A stretch of 64,000 nt of DNA, from positions 110,859,996 through 110,923,995 of the forward strand of contig OX352774.1 of assembly GCA_947095535.1 (NCBI GenBank). Direction: 5' to 3'. Below are positions 37,616-49,369 of the stretch, piece after piece. A program made the translations under genes and the position numbers. Source of the DNA: Poecilobothrus nobilitatus (taxonomy: Eukaryota; Arthropoda; Insecta; Diptera; Dolichopodidae). Under the pieces are notes generated by a model. It did no database searches, was not told where the DNA came from, and saw only the letters and a list, made by a program, of their open reading frames with translations. Position 1 is the stretch's first letter, and the number at the start of each line of letters is the position of its first letter.

Positions 37616-37772
37616 TCCTGTCACATAAATGTGACAAGGAAGTTATACAGTTTTTCCTTTTCAGTCGTGGCTGTAAAATTATTCTTACCATGTGTGTGGA
37701 ATTCGAACCCACACTCCCTCGGTGTTTTAGAGCGTATTTTCTACGTTCTTACCCACTAGCGACCGAGGCCCC
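37616..37772 (-). mobile_element. tRNA-derived SINE, copy 3 (internally shortened)
   Basis: Minus strand: GGGGCCTCGGTCGCTAGTGG, then AAAATACGCTCTAAAACACC, then an intact T-arm GTGGGTTCGAATTCCACAC. The body is shortened by about 30 bp relative to copies 1 and 2 (lacking the TAATTAC..CATGT part). The tail GTCACATTTATGTGACAGG is a fully palindromic version. The B box GGTTCGAATTC differs from consensus at one position. Confidence 0.85.
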
Positions 37773-38402
37773 TGACATGATTTTTTTTAATATTTTTGTC
37801 ATATATCTTGATTTATTGAAGAAAAACTTAAGAAAATTCTCAATTTTATGCTTAATTACAATAACATTTTTGAAATGTGCATCTTTAAAAGCCCTGTCTT
37901 ATTTCTTCTTTTTATTTGAACTGTTTACCCCACATCATTATCATAATTTGCTCATTATTTATATTTTTTATAAATAATTTGTGTAAATAAATTGTAAAGT
38001 TATATATATAAATTAATAAAATGGTACTTTGCCTTTTCATTAATATACATTTAAAGTGGAATTTTTAATTCATTAAAAAGTGACAAAAAATTAAAATAGT
38101 GTTGATCACTGCAAAAAAGAAATCGTATAACATATAAATAATTGTAAATGGTTAAAAATTAATTTTTCTGGCAGGTATTTAAAAGGTATTATAAAACTGA
38201 TAAAATATTCCTAAAATGTTAAGTTTCACAAATAAATGAAATTTTAAATATATTTTAAGTTTAATTATGGATGCAGAGAAAAAAAAATGTTTTTATTCAT
38301 CACTTTAAAATTTGAAAATTAAAGTTAATTAATATACATATAAGCAAGCAACATAATATATTATAATGTGAAGTAAACTGTTTTCTAATTAAATGTTATA
38401 TA
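37773..38402. other. AT-rich spacer
   Basis: Nothing recognised between the SINE and the mariner relic. The last two bases (38401-38402) are the TA target duplication of that relic. Confidence 0.55.
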
Positions 38403-39342
38403 AAGGGTCTTTCAAATTAAGTTTTCAAAAGTAGGCGCCTGTGTAACACACTTCCAACATTGAACACACCCATATTATATGTCATTTTGACATGACAGTT
38501 GAAGATTTGCCGTTTATAAAAATGGAGTCGTACAACAACGTGTTGAAATTATTGAATTATTTTATGAAAATGGTCGTTCTGTAAGAAATGTATTTCGCAA
38601 ATTACGCGATGTTTATGGTCGACATAATCGTCCAACTGAGCAACAAATTGGTAATATTGTGCGGAAATTTCAAGAACCTGGAGCTGTACAAGATCGAGAA
38701 AGACATCAGTAAGCTCGTGCCGGTCTTTCACGAGAAAATATTGGTGCTGTGATTGATAGTATTACAGCTGACGTCACCATGTTAATTTCCCCACGTTCAC
38801 AACAATTCACAACAATTAACGGTACCAGATATCGCAACATGATCACAACTTTTTTATGGCCAAAACTGGAAAATATTGATACTGAGGGCATGTGGTTTCA
38901 ACAAGATGGGACTACGTGTCATACAACCAGAGAAACACTGCAATTACTGCATACAAAGTTTCCAGACCGTGTTATTTCCAGATTCGGTGACGTGAATTGA
39001 CCTTCAAGATCTTGCAATTTGACACCTTCATAGTTCTTTCTCTGAGGCTATGTGAAAGGACAGGTCTACAAGGATAATCCTTGAAACGTTGAAGCATTGA
39101 AAGCAGAAATTATTCGAGTTATTGGTGAGATAGAGCCGCAACTATGCCAGAATATGATCCAAAATTTTAATAAAAGAATCAGGTACTGTAGAGACGCAAG
39201 AGATGGTCACATGAAAATAACATTTTCAGAGTATAAATAGCAAGCATTGTACTTCAAAAATAAATAAAAACTTTTCCAGTTTCAATTCAAATTCTATGCC
39301 TTTTAATTATTTACTTTTGAAGACTCAATTTGAAAGACCTTT
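38403..39342 (+). mobile_element. Tc1/mariner-type DNA transposon relic with TA duplication
   Basis: The terminal inverted repeats are about 31 bp. The left reads AAGGGTCTTTCAAATTAAGT onward to AAAAGTA (38403-38433). The right, ending at 39342, is the reverse complement with four differences. TA flanks both ends (38401-38402 and 39343-39344), the target duplication of the superfamily. At 940 bp it is shorter than the 1.2-1.3 kb usual for intact relatives, because part of the transposase is deleted. Confidence 0.9.
38522..39240 (+). pseudogene. mariner-type transposase, DD41D-like, inactivated
   Basis: The frame from 38533 shows an N-terminal helix-turn-helix (the stretch RVEIIELFYENGRSV and the following GRHNRPTEQQIG) that recognises the terminal repeats. 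The second half of the catalytic domain follows: MWFQQDGTTCHTTRE, where the Asp codon at 38905 is the second catalytic acid, and FPDRVISRFGDVN. The third catalytic acid would be 41 residues later, but its codon is TAG at 39031. That spacing fits the DD41D (rosa-like) group of Tc1/mariner. Between the DNA-binding part and MWFQQDG roughly 120 residues, including the first Asp, are missing without loss of frame. In-frame stops lie at 38710, 38998, 39031, 39043 and 39082. The two at 38998 and 39043 sit where tryptophan is usual. The ATG at 38522 is one base out of register. The last in-frame codon ends at 39240. It is dead for certain; the subgroup is less certain. Confidence 0.85.
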
Positions 39343-40347
39343 TATATTTAACAAACTAGTAGATTCCAGAAATATTTGTTTATACATATTTATTTATTTT
39401 TTAAATCAAAACTCAAACCCAAAATTTCCATTAAATAGAAAAAAATTTTTTTAAATTGATTTATGTAATTTGAAAAAGAAAACAGAACTATTTAAGTGAG
39501 TAATGTTTTTAAACGTCCCTATTCTCAGAAATCATCACATATTTAAAAATATAGAAATCATTGAAAAAATTATGAAATACCAATTTTTTTTTTCTTTTAT
39601 TGCAAAAGATTGCACTAATATTTGTATAAAAATATTTTTTAATTTTACTACTACTACTATTACTACAAATATTATATAAAAGCATTCGACTAAAAACAAA
39701 TTATCAAAGTTTTAAACCATTAAATACATGGCGCAGAAGAATCCATCAAGAGTGGCTAAATGTAACATTTTCTGAGATAATATCAAAAATAATATCATCT
39801 CAAAACCGCGTAAGATAAAGGTGCCAAAAAAAAACAAAAAACTATTAAATTATTAGAGTACATAATCATTAACTCCTTTGCTTAAGTCGTCGATCTTAAG
39901 TTTACCTTCTATGGATAAGCAGAGCAGGACTCAGAAATAAACATAGTATATATACTCCTCTGAAAGCTATAAAAAGACACATTTTCTCAAACTTTCTATT
40001 AACTGCAAAGTCTAGGCCGCAAAATCTGAAGAAAGGTGTGGTTCCATTTAAAGAAAAAAGAAGAAAAAAAACTCCTAAACTGCACTTATGTAAATACTGC
40101 TAGAGTTGTAACGATAATTAGTGATCCGTTAGTGATATCCTTTAGGAAACAATGCAGGCCGAATAGGTATTTCTTCCAATACACAGTGTAGCAGCCGCAT
40201 AGTATAAAGCACTCTGCATCACTTTCTCTGCGAATATTCGATTCTAGCTAAGCTTAGACTAGAACTCTGGGAATCCTTACCTTCTCAGACATATACCTAT
40301 ACCTTTTCTTCACTAAGCTCAACTAATTATTTTAACCTATAAAAATA

Positions 40348-40491
40348 AATTCACCTATAAAATATGGACCATAAACAACATGTTCCTTCTACAAATAGAA
40401 AATTATGGACCTATAAAATATAATAATTATGGACCAATTCACCTGTAAAATATGGACCATACACAACATGTTTCTTCTACAAATAGAAAAT
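40348..40491 (+). repeat. tandem duplication, 88-bp step
   Basis: AATTCACCTATAAAATATGG at 40348 recurs at 40436 with one change, followed in both by ACCATANACAACATGTT and CTTCTACAAATAGAAAATT. The copies are about 57 bp and nearly identical, with a partial copy between. Confidence 0.85.
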
Positions 40492-43360
40492 TTTTTTTCT
40501 TTGCACTGTACTATTTATTTTAAATTTAGTGGTGTTGGGTATATATTGTACTTTAAGAATACTATGATCTAGCAATATTGCCTTATTTTTGTTTTTAATC
40601 ATATATTAACTATTTCCAAATCTTAATGTTAGCTTTAAGGGTTCAAGTATATCATTTTTTAATTCTAATAAATTTAACTTTACACAAGGTTCGGTCATTA
40701 CTTAAAGCACCTTTTAGATTTAAACCTTTCCAGCATTTCATTATTTGTTTTACAAAAGAAGAAACTATAACTAATACAAAAACTTAATAATATTTTTAAC
40801 CTTTGCTGGAATAATGTTAAAACATTTAAATTTAATGAGGTCCTGAGTCCTCAGCAAAATCAAATTTTAATTAAAAAAAAACAAATAAAGTATTATGTAA
40901 AACTAACTTTTTAAAAAACTTATTCTAATACGATAATTAAAAGCATTCTACACTCTATAGAGTACCAATTATTTTTGCAAAATAAGAAATTTGCGCAAGT
41001 AATAAAGTTCTTACTAGTTGAGACTAACGAATGGATCGACATAATGAAAATAAAAATACATTTTTGCAAAATTTTTCAAAACTGGCGTAAAAAGTAAGAA
41101 AAACCCATAAATGTTATAATTTTAGCATGAATATTCAGACAATTATTAAGTAGGGGCGAGATATAAGTATATGTATATGTATCCAACAATCTTTATTTGT
41201 TAAAATTAAAATAATGGTTTTTTTCTTTTGTTGCTAGTTATTTTTTATACGTATATCGATTTCCTTTTTATTGTCATTGATTCATTTTTTATGTTTCTTT
41301 ATTTACATTTTTTCTTATTTCAATTTTCATTTTTACTCCCATTTTTTTTTATTTTGTGAATTAATCATTGAGAACATGCAATTTCTGTAAAGGGTGCTTA
41401 ACGTAAACTTAAAGTTGCAAAAATGAAAAAAAAAAAAAAAACTATAGACAAAAATCTGAAAATTATTCACTTTTTTTTTTGCAATATTTTAATGGTAACT
41501 GAAGAGTAAACGTTCATTCACAAAAAATTAAAGAGAATAAAAACAAAAAACAAAGAATGAGAAAAACAAAATCGTCCAATCAAAACAATCTTTTTGTATA
41601 ATGAATCGATTTAAAGCGATTCGATTTAAAACGCGATTTAAATAAATGTAAAAAATTACAATACTAAGTACACAGGTATAAAATTTTAATTTCGGTGTTC
41701 TTGAGTCTCATGGGTTTCAATAAATTTTATTTAAAGAAGGGATTAATTACTACAAGCATGAATTTTAACTTAAACATAAAATTCGATTTCATTGGAACCA
41801 ATTAATCGTTAATTATTTAATTACGGTTAATTGATGTAACTCGATTTCATGTACTTTGGATTTTATAAAATAAATAATAAAGACATTTAAATTTATCCTG
41901 TATTTGAATTTAAACTTTGTAGTTTTCAAAGGTAATCATGCTAAAATTAAAAAAAGTACCAATTACTTTATTTAATCTGTGTTTACACCATTTATTTAAT
42001 CAATATTTAAACCATTATTTTTGCCTAATTCTAAATATTTTTATCAGTTTTCTTACCAATTTCTTTCTTCAATTTCATTTATATAAAATCTATCAATCAT
42101 CTCTTAAATATTGTGGTCGCAAACTACTTTCTCCAAACCAAATTAAAATAATACATTTTGTATTAAAGGTTTGATTTCAAAAAGAATTACCGAAGTTTTA
42201 GTTTGGCAAAATAAAGTCAAAGATAAAAAAAAAGTACTTTTAAACAGATGTTAGTTCTTAGCCCATTGATTAGATTGTACGACTAATTACATTTTAGAGT
42301 CATTTTGGAAACTCAAATTTAGAAACAAAATTATTTTAAGTTATATAGCTTATATGGGCATACCACTAATAATCAAAAAAAAACCAAAGTCTAAAGACTG
42401 ATATCAAGGTTTTATTAGAATTTTATATGGCTGTAGTAAAAACAATACCCAAAAACATTGAAAGATCAAAAAAAAGCAGAAAACACTTACGAATCTATGT
42501 TCTGATGAATTATCTTTTATGTTAATAAAATATGGTTCAAAAATAAAATACGTTGTAATCATGAAGTAATGTTGCTTTGAAACTTTATTTCTTCTATATA
42601 TACCCAAGAGGATCCCTCTCTAACTTAAAAAACAAAAACCTTAATCCATACGTTGTGTCAGATATTAATCCATACATTAAACTCAATAGATGATTGTCAT
42701 ATTTACAGGTCATTTAATATGTGAAATTTCATTAAAATCTTAAAAATCTGGTCTTGTTTTCTTTCTTTAATTTATTTTTGATTTTGTTCTGATCGTGCGC
42801 TTCTTTAAAAAATTTGTGTAATGACTGTTCAATTAATAGCATGTCAACATATTAAATATTTGTTAATGTATTTGTAAATGTATCTTTTTATTATTTTTTT
42901 TTTTCGTTTTATTTTTGCTTTTTTTTTATTGTACTCCTTCTTCATTTAATGGTACTGGATACTTAAAAATACTTGATGCGATGATATCTGCATATTATTG
43001 TAATCAGTTAAAAAAGTAAAGTAAAACGATCGGAACGGAAGTATCAGGGGTTAAAAAAAAAAAAAGTTAATTTTTTTTGTTCTTATTGCTATTGAACAAC
43101 TATAACTCTAGATATGCATACAATTATATCGTGTGCTTATAATGCGCTGGTCTCTTTTTGATCACCGTCTGACACACCAATTTTTATTTTATTTCGCAAA
43201 CAATCTTGTGAAGTAAAATTTGGCTGGTTCATACATTTATTATTTAAAAGAAAGAAAACAAACAAAAAATATATACCTACGTACATACATACCTACATAC
43301 CTACATCGATATATATAAAAAAAATTTTTTTTTGGATATTTAGAGCAAAAAAAAATGTAG

Positions 43361-43480
43361 ATGTTATCAGGTCTTCTAAAGAAACCGCATCTAAAGCGAT
43401 GGCGCCATGTCAAATGGTGCGATTGGGCATATTTACTGGCAATATGAATATAAGTTGCAAAGGCTCGCCACAGTGTGTGC
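43361..43480. other. GC-richer island of unknown nature
   Basis: About 120 bp with near-balanced composition between T-rich flanks (AAAGCGATGGCGCCATGTCA, GGCTCGCCACAG). Two plus-strand frames and one minus-strand frame stay open for most of it, one beginning with ATG at 43361 (28 codons). No convincing acceptor/donor pair was found. It could be a short exon, a regulatory element or a repeat fragment. Confidence 0.3.
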
Positions 43481-44415
43481 TTTTTTTTTTGATTTTTTTT
43501 TTTGCTTTCATGATTTTAATACGGGTGTATTACTAATATTTTATGATTGTAATTTTCAGTTTTAGATTTTTGTTGTTAGTTTTTTTTTTTTTGGATTATT
43601 GTTGGTGATGCACAGAGTTTAACCATAAAATATATTCATGTTGGTCCAATTTTTTATGCAAGGTTCATGTATTTTTTAAAATTGAAAAAAAAAGGGTTTA
43701 AAAAATGCAGAATAAAAAATATACATAAATATATTCTAAATTTGTTTTATTTCTGTGAAAAGAAACTGTGAAGAAAAAGAAGAAGTAGTAGATGTAGCAT
43801 GGCAAAAAAAAAAAAAAATTGAAAAGATTTGTAAAAGTTGTTAAGTGATGTTATTGAACAATTCATTAATTTTTATTTATTTGTTTTCCGTTCTTTTTTT
43901 TTGTTCTTTTTTTGTTTTACTATAATAAATTTAAGAAGAGTATTTAACATTACAAAAAAAAAAAAATGCAAATTAAAAAGAAGAATTAAAAACAAAAGAT
44001 TTTGCTTTACTCTAATAATAAAATTGGATAATAATAATTTAACTCTTTATCAGAAAGGTTCTTATTCACTGAGTAAAGGATTATAGAACTAATATTTGTC
44101 TAAAATGTCTAGGTGAAATATAACGAAAAACAAATATTTCCACAAACTTTATGAAGACTAACTCAATTGTGGATAACATTTTCTGTCTTGGGAATTCCAG
44201 CATTCAAAATTAAACCGCATTCAGCATTCGGGAGCACCAGCATTTAAATTAAGCTTTGCTTTGTAAAGCAAAACTACAAACAAATATTTTCACTGCAATA
44301 AAATCTATAGAAATCGAAAGACTTATACAACTAATTAAATTCAGAATCATCGCTCCAGTGCGTTTTTTTTTCTGATTGTGCAATAATTATATATATATAT
44401 AGTTATTTCCTTTCT

Positions 44416-45165
44416 TTTTTAGCACATTTTCAAAACAATTTTGAAAAATTTGCTTATTAATGTCACTCTGTTCTTCCGTCTGTCGCGTTTGTCAGTTTAT
44501 AAAAGTTCTATACCGTTAAAAACAGAGCAATAAAATTTGAACCATGGGTACGTCTTATAAAAAAATTATTGTTGTATAGAATAACTTTTTTATGTAGCCC
44601 GACTCGTTACGGAGCTACAACAGCTCATAAGCTCTATTTTCAAATTTGTATATCTATACAGAAATTTTTTACCTTTATATAATTCAATATCAAAATTATC
44701 ATTTTTTTTTAAATATATATTATTTAAATTTACTGTTATGTGAAAACAAAACTTTAAAGATTATGCTTCCTTCATATCTCTTAAGTGCTTTTAATTAGAA
44801 CTTTGAAATAAAAAAAGAAAGATTGTTTACAATTAACATTAGTTACCTCAATTTTTTTTTGCACCATCTCCTGTAACAGCTATTACTATTTGGATTTAAA
44901 AAATTAAAATTTCCTATTTTCAGACACTTGCGTAATTTATACACCTTTACAATGTTTTTACAACAATCTTTTACAATGCACAAAATAATATGCACAAATT
45001 AAAGCTTTAATATTATATTTTTACGTGTCTAAATAGTTTTTTGTATTATTTAGGGTCTGCTTAAAGTTGAAGAAAATGCTTCTTGATTTTTCATAATTTT
45101 TTTCTTATATATACAATTCTAAAACAAATTTCAAAATTTAGTGCAACTCGGGTAGGCTTTTAGTT
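44416..45165 (+). mobile_element. family C element, copy C3 (decayed)
   Basis: It begins TTTTTTAGCACATTTTCAAA and has a degenerate GTCC tract (TTCTTCCGTCTGTCGCG). It keeps TGTAGCCCGACTCGTTACGG and TACTGTTATGTGAAAAC, and fades around the position of the C 3' subterminal repeat. It faces C4 in opposite orientation. Confidence 0.65.
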
Positions 45166-45698
45166 TGAAAACGGACCATCCATCCAGATAATTGTCTGAA
45201 CAAAAGTTTTGTACTCTTGAGATAAAAAATAAAATTTTAATCGTATATAGATAAATAGAATTCTTTTAATCATAAAAATACTTCCTCTTCCAAATTCTGA
45301 TTAAAAATAGTTATGACTCAAGTTCTACTGATTAAAAGTTAACATTTATAAATGAAAAGAAACAAAATATGTATATGTTTTTCAATTTTATATGAAAATA
45401 ATCAATAATTAATAAAAAAAACTTGAAAAAACTTAGAACCCTTGCTTCTCTCAAATTATTAAAGCTAAAAACTTAAAATTTAACTAGGAATAAACTATTT
45501 GAAGTTTTTTGCCGTTTAAAATTTAAGATATGAATACAAAAAATTGGGGTAAAGCAATAAATATATATAACTAAAGAAACAATTAATAAATGACAAATCT
45601 AATAAAACCTATAGTTTGTGTCAACAAAATACTTTAATCGCATAGAAAGCAAAGACAAGATGAAATTTCCAATTCAATAACCAATTTACGACATTATC
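45166..45698. other. spacer between inverted C copies
   Basis: AT-rich. No feature recognised. Confidence 0.5.
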
Positions 45699-46447
45699 GA
45701 AAAAAGGCTGAATGTAAAGTAAGAAGTTTTAAACATTTCCAAAAAACAATAAGAATAGTTTAGAATTGTGAATTACATACACCAAAAATTCTAAGTTTTC
45801 TTCGTATTTTATATGTAAGAAAAATTGTGCAAAATCAAGAGAAAGTTTCTTCAGTATTAAAGCAATCTGTTATAATTAAGGAAAGCTGTTGATACATATT
45901 AAACCATAATGTTAGCATTTCAATATTAAGTTGCAGGTGTCTTGAAACAGTAAATTTTAAATTTTTTTTTACTCTTTATAGCTTAAATCTCTCAAAATTT
46001 CAAGGTTCTAACTTCTAAAAGCGTTCGAGAGATATCAACGAAACAAAATCTTGTAAAATCTTATGTTTAAATACTTAATTGGATACGGTATAAATATGTA
46101 CCCTTAATTAGAAAAAAATGTGTTTTTCTATATTGATTTATAAATCTAAAACATGTTCCTGACGGTTGGCCTTTTTAGATTGAAAAAATAATAACGGGTG
46201 TAATAAAAATAATTTGACGGGTGTAGCTCCGTAATACATAGAAAAGTTTTTCTACAAAAATAATTCGTTATAAGAGAACCTATATTCAACCATATAGGTT
46301 CTTATGAAATCCTAATGAGAACCTATAAAATTCAATTGTTCTATATTAAACGGAGTAGAAAAATTCTACATAGACAGACGGATGGACGGACAGAGTGAAT
46401 CTAATAAGCAAAATTTTCGAATATTTTTTTTGAAAAATGAGTTAAAG
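45699..46447 (-). mobile_element. family C element, copy C4 (decayed)
   Basis: Plus-strand order: AAGGCTGAATGTAAAG (3' end equivalent of AAGGTAGAATGTAAAC), TTAAACATTTCCAAAAAACA, GTGTAGCTCCGTAATAC, CAGACGGATGGACGGACAG, and a decayed 5' end at 46447. It is much shorter than C1 because the 477-bp unit is single and partly deleted. Confidence 0.65.
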
Positions 46448-46980
46448 GCGTATTTTAAATTTACAAAATAATGAGAATCTTTTGGAAAAAAAGCAAATTC
46501 GAACAAAAAATCAAAAAAAAAAAAATCCCTATCGTATCAAGAAAATCATAAAGAAGAACTGTTCGGGAAAATGAGTTATAACATTAACAACTGGAGTTAG
46601 TGTAAGTAAAAGAGTAAAACATTTTCTTAACAAAAATGTAAGCATATCTATTTGCGAGTGCTACTATTTATGTAAGTGCCAAAAATATTAAACAAAACTG
46701 ATATAATTCAAAATTAAAACATTCAAGTAATTCTGCTTAGAAATTAAATTTAATCCAGAGACAAATTTATATATTATAAAATGAAATCTAACAGTCCTTA
46801 CTATATATCTAACAAATCTTAAATAACTATTTCAGATTTTATCGATAAAAACGTATACCTATCCTATATATCCTATCCTAAAAAATAAAACTTAAACTTA
46901 AATCAAGAAACTTGGGTAGCTGGAAAGAATGTAAAACTTCAAAATATTCTCAATAAACATAGCAATTTATAGGAGCATCC
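46448..46980. other. AT-rich spacer
   Basis: No feature recognised. Confidence 0.5.
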
Positions 46981-48235
46981 CAGTTTCCCTAAATCCAGTT
47001 CGCAAAAAGACATTTTCCCTAATGCCATTTGACAAAACAGACTTATTTCAAAAAGACTTTTAATAAAAGAGACACTTCGCGGGCTTTAGGGTGACTATTT
47101 TAGAAGTTGTGTAATTGAAATGGGGGCGTAACACTTAGTAAAACTCGGATGACAAACATCTATTTCGCCTAACTCCACTTATCAAAAAACTCACAATGCA
47201 AAAAAACGATTAGAAAATTTACAACTGGTCAAGATATTAAAAACATGTCTCTTTAGCTAGAGATTTTAGATTTAGAAAGAGATTTTATAGTTGGTTACAA
47301 AATCATATTTGCCCCTTTTCTAGAATATTTATGCATATTTTTACGTGAGATTCTGAATTAGGAGGGATTTTAGAGTTGGATTCAAAATCAGGGTTTCAAT
47401 AATTTGTTTAGCGGGGGTTCGGAGGCGGCAGCCTCCCCTAGATTAATTATATTGTTGATGAAATATGTAATCAAAAAAAAAAGAAATAGGTGAGGTGATT
47501 TTATAGTTGATTACAAAATCGGGATCCCAATAATTTGTTTAGGAGGCGTTTGAGGGTAGTAGCGCCCCCTATTTTAAATGCCTTGTTGTCGAAATGTATG
47601 TATCTAAAAAAAAATGTTAGGAGTTATTTTAGAGTTGGATTCGAAATCAGGGTATTCCCTTTTTCCAGAATATTCATTAATAAAATATGTATGCAAAAAG
47701 AATAATTAGAAGTATCTTGTAGTTGCTTACAAAATCAAAGTTATACGCTTTTTCCAAAATAAAGGTCCACCATATACATATACCTAAACTATTTTATGTT
47801 ATCTGAAAATTGCCAAACGGATGTTTTGCAAAGTAAAAATTTGACATCTACCCTTTTTGACAACTACGCTATACCTAGTAGAAATACAATTACGTAGAGA
47901 ATATGTAGAAAATATATGTAGAAAATATAAGGAGCGAGTTTATAATTGGTTACAAAATCAGGGTATTCACTTTTTCCAGAATATTTATATATATGTATAT
48001 ACATATGAAAACTTGTTTACTTATATTTTGTTTTTTCATTTAAAATGTATATTATGTACCTACCTTTTTGCGAAATGTCCCTTTTGTTAAAAGTCTTTTT
48101 GCGAAGTGTCTTTTTAACTTTTAACTTTTGGTTAAAAATCTTTTTGTTAAAGTGCATTTTGCAATACGTCATTTTTGTCAAATTGCATTAGGCGAAATGT
48201 CTTTTTGTCAAACGACATTAGGCGAAATGTTCAAC
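46981..48235. mobile_element. foldback-like element F1 with repeated inverted ends
   Basis: The left arm has CGCAAAAAGACATTTTCCCT, AATGCCATTTGACAAAA and further similar units. The right arm has the inverse, GTCAAACGACATTAGGCGA and AATGTCTTTTTGTCAAATTG, as several ~20-30 bp units built on GACATTTCGCCTAATGNCAT. The middle (47340-47780) holds units of the same minisatellite as E1 plus GGAGGCGGCAGCCTCCCC. The only open frame of note (47857-48090) crosses repeat units and is not credible as a gene. Confidence 0.55.
47340..47780 (+). repeat. minisatellite related to E1, irregular units
   Basis: Four units start with variants of AGGAGGGATTTTAGAGTTGG (47368, then about 47495, 47620 and 47705) and contain ATTCAAAATCAGGGTTT. 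Two of them also carry TAATTTGTTTAG, absent from the shorter units elsewhere. Unit length varies from about 85 to 130 bp. Confidence 0.65.
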
Positions 48236-48516
48236 TTTCATAAATCTGCTATTTTTAGTTAGAAAATTCATTCTGTATTTTTTCAATACCATCAGTTTAC
48301 TTTGCACAACATTTATTTTAATAGCCACCTTTTCAACAGAAATGTAACCTAAAACAATTTCTTAAATTATCTTTTGAATTTTCTTTGCATTAAATCCTCA
48401 AGATGAGTAATAGATTTTAAAATATTTATAAAACAAAATTAAACATCTATTTGCAAAAAAACTAAAAAACAAGATTTACAAAAACTATGACAAATAATTT
48501 TCTACGAGAGATCAAT

Positions 48517-49336
48517 AAACAAGGTAGAATGTAAACCAACGGTTTTTAAAAGTGCACATTTCCAAAAGACAATAGAAACGTTTAGAATTGTGATTTGCAC
48601 AAAAATTTGAAAATTTCATGTAATAAGAAAAAAAATTGAAAATAGGACTTTTCTGGAATTTTGAGGGGCTGTAAGTCCGGAACTCTATACAACTAAGAAA
48701 AACCGTTAACACACGTAAAAATATATTATTAAACCTTTAATTTTCATGTCTTGCAGAAGAAAAATATTTACAGATGCGTAACTTAGGCATCTGTAAATAT
48801 TTTTATTTTTATTTAGGTGTCTAAAAATAGCAAATTTTCAATTTTTGAAGCGTAATAATCCTTAAACAGGGGGCTGTACCAAAAAAAATCCTGAGGAAAC
48901 TTATACAAATTCTAAAAGTTCTTTCTTACCTCAATTTAAATTCTTTCTTACAAATTTCAAGTCCCTATCTAAAAGCTTGCCGCAGTTATGAAGATAGAAA
49001 AATCATACAAAATTTGGTTTTCACATAACGGTAAATTTAAATAGTAAATTACATAATATTGTAAAATTTTGATATTGATTTACAAAGGTAAAAATAATTC
49101 CTGTCGAATGGCGTTTTCAAATTGAATAAATGTTAAGCGCAACATGAAATATACGCGTTTAGAAATAGGGGTTTTCCAAAGTTTGAGGGGCTGTAGTTCC
49201 CTGATGGATGGGGCTACATGAAAAAGTTGTTCCACAAAATTAATTTTTTTATGAGACCTACCCATGGTTAAAATAGGCACTTTTTTCAAAACTAATAGGC
49301 ACATTTTTTCAAAATTTTTTTAGAAATGTGCTAAAA
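48517..49336 (-). mobile_element. family C element, copy C2, microsatellite deleted
   Basis: Both C ends are present: AAACAAGGTAGAATGTAAAC at the left (3' end) and AGAAATGTGCTAAAAA at the right (5' end), with the hairpin AACCAACGGTT (48535-48545). The (GTCC)n region is replaced by a short direct repeat of AATAGGCACNTTTTTTCAAA. It carries one copy of the 477-bp unit, showing the ancestral single-unit state. An 18-bp inverted repeat insertion lies at 48760-48804. Confidence 0.75.
48760..48804. repeat. inverted repeat, 18-bp arms, 9-nt spacer, inside C2
   Basis: AAAAATATTTACAGATGC (48760-48777) and GCATCTGTAAATATTTTT (48787-48804) are perfect reverse complements. Other C copies lack the right arm, so it arose within this copy. 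Confidence 0.9.
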
Positions 49337-49369
49337 ACTAAAAAAATAAAATTTAGGACCAAAAATAAA

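Larger units (their letters stand above)
39343..44415. other. AT-rich spacer with one GC-richer island, no supported gene
   Basis: The region contains an 88-bp-step tandem duplication (40348-40491), an AACTCCT-rich patch near 39860-40320 with mixed composition, and a GC-richer island at 43361-43480. The long T-runs and Phe/Ile/Asn-rich frames elsewhere look random. Confidence 0.5.

Noticed and set aside
37690..37977. 95-codon open frame
   Set aside because: Its first part is the reverse strand of a SINE head and the rest is AT-rich spacer.
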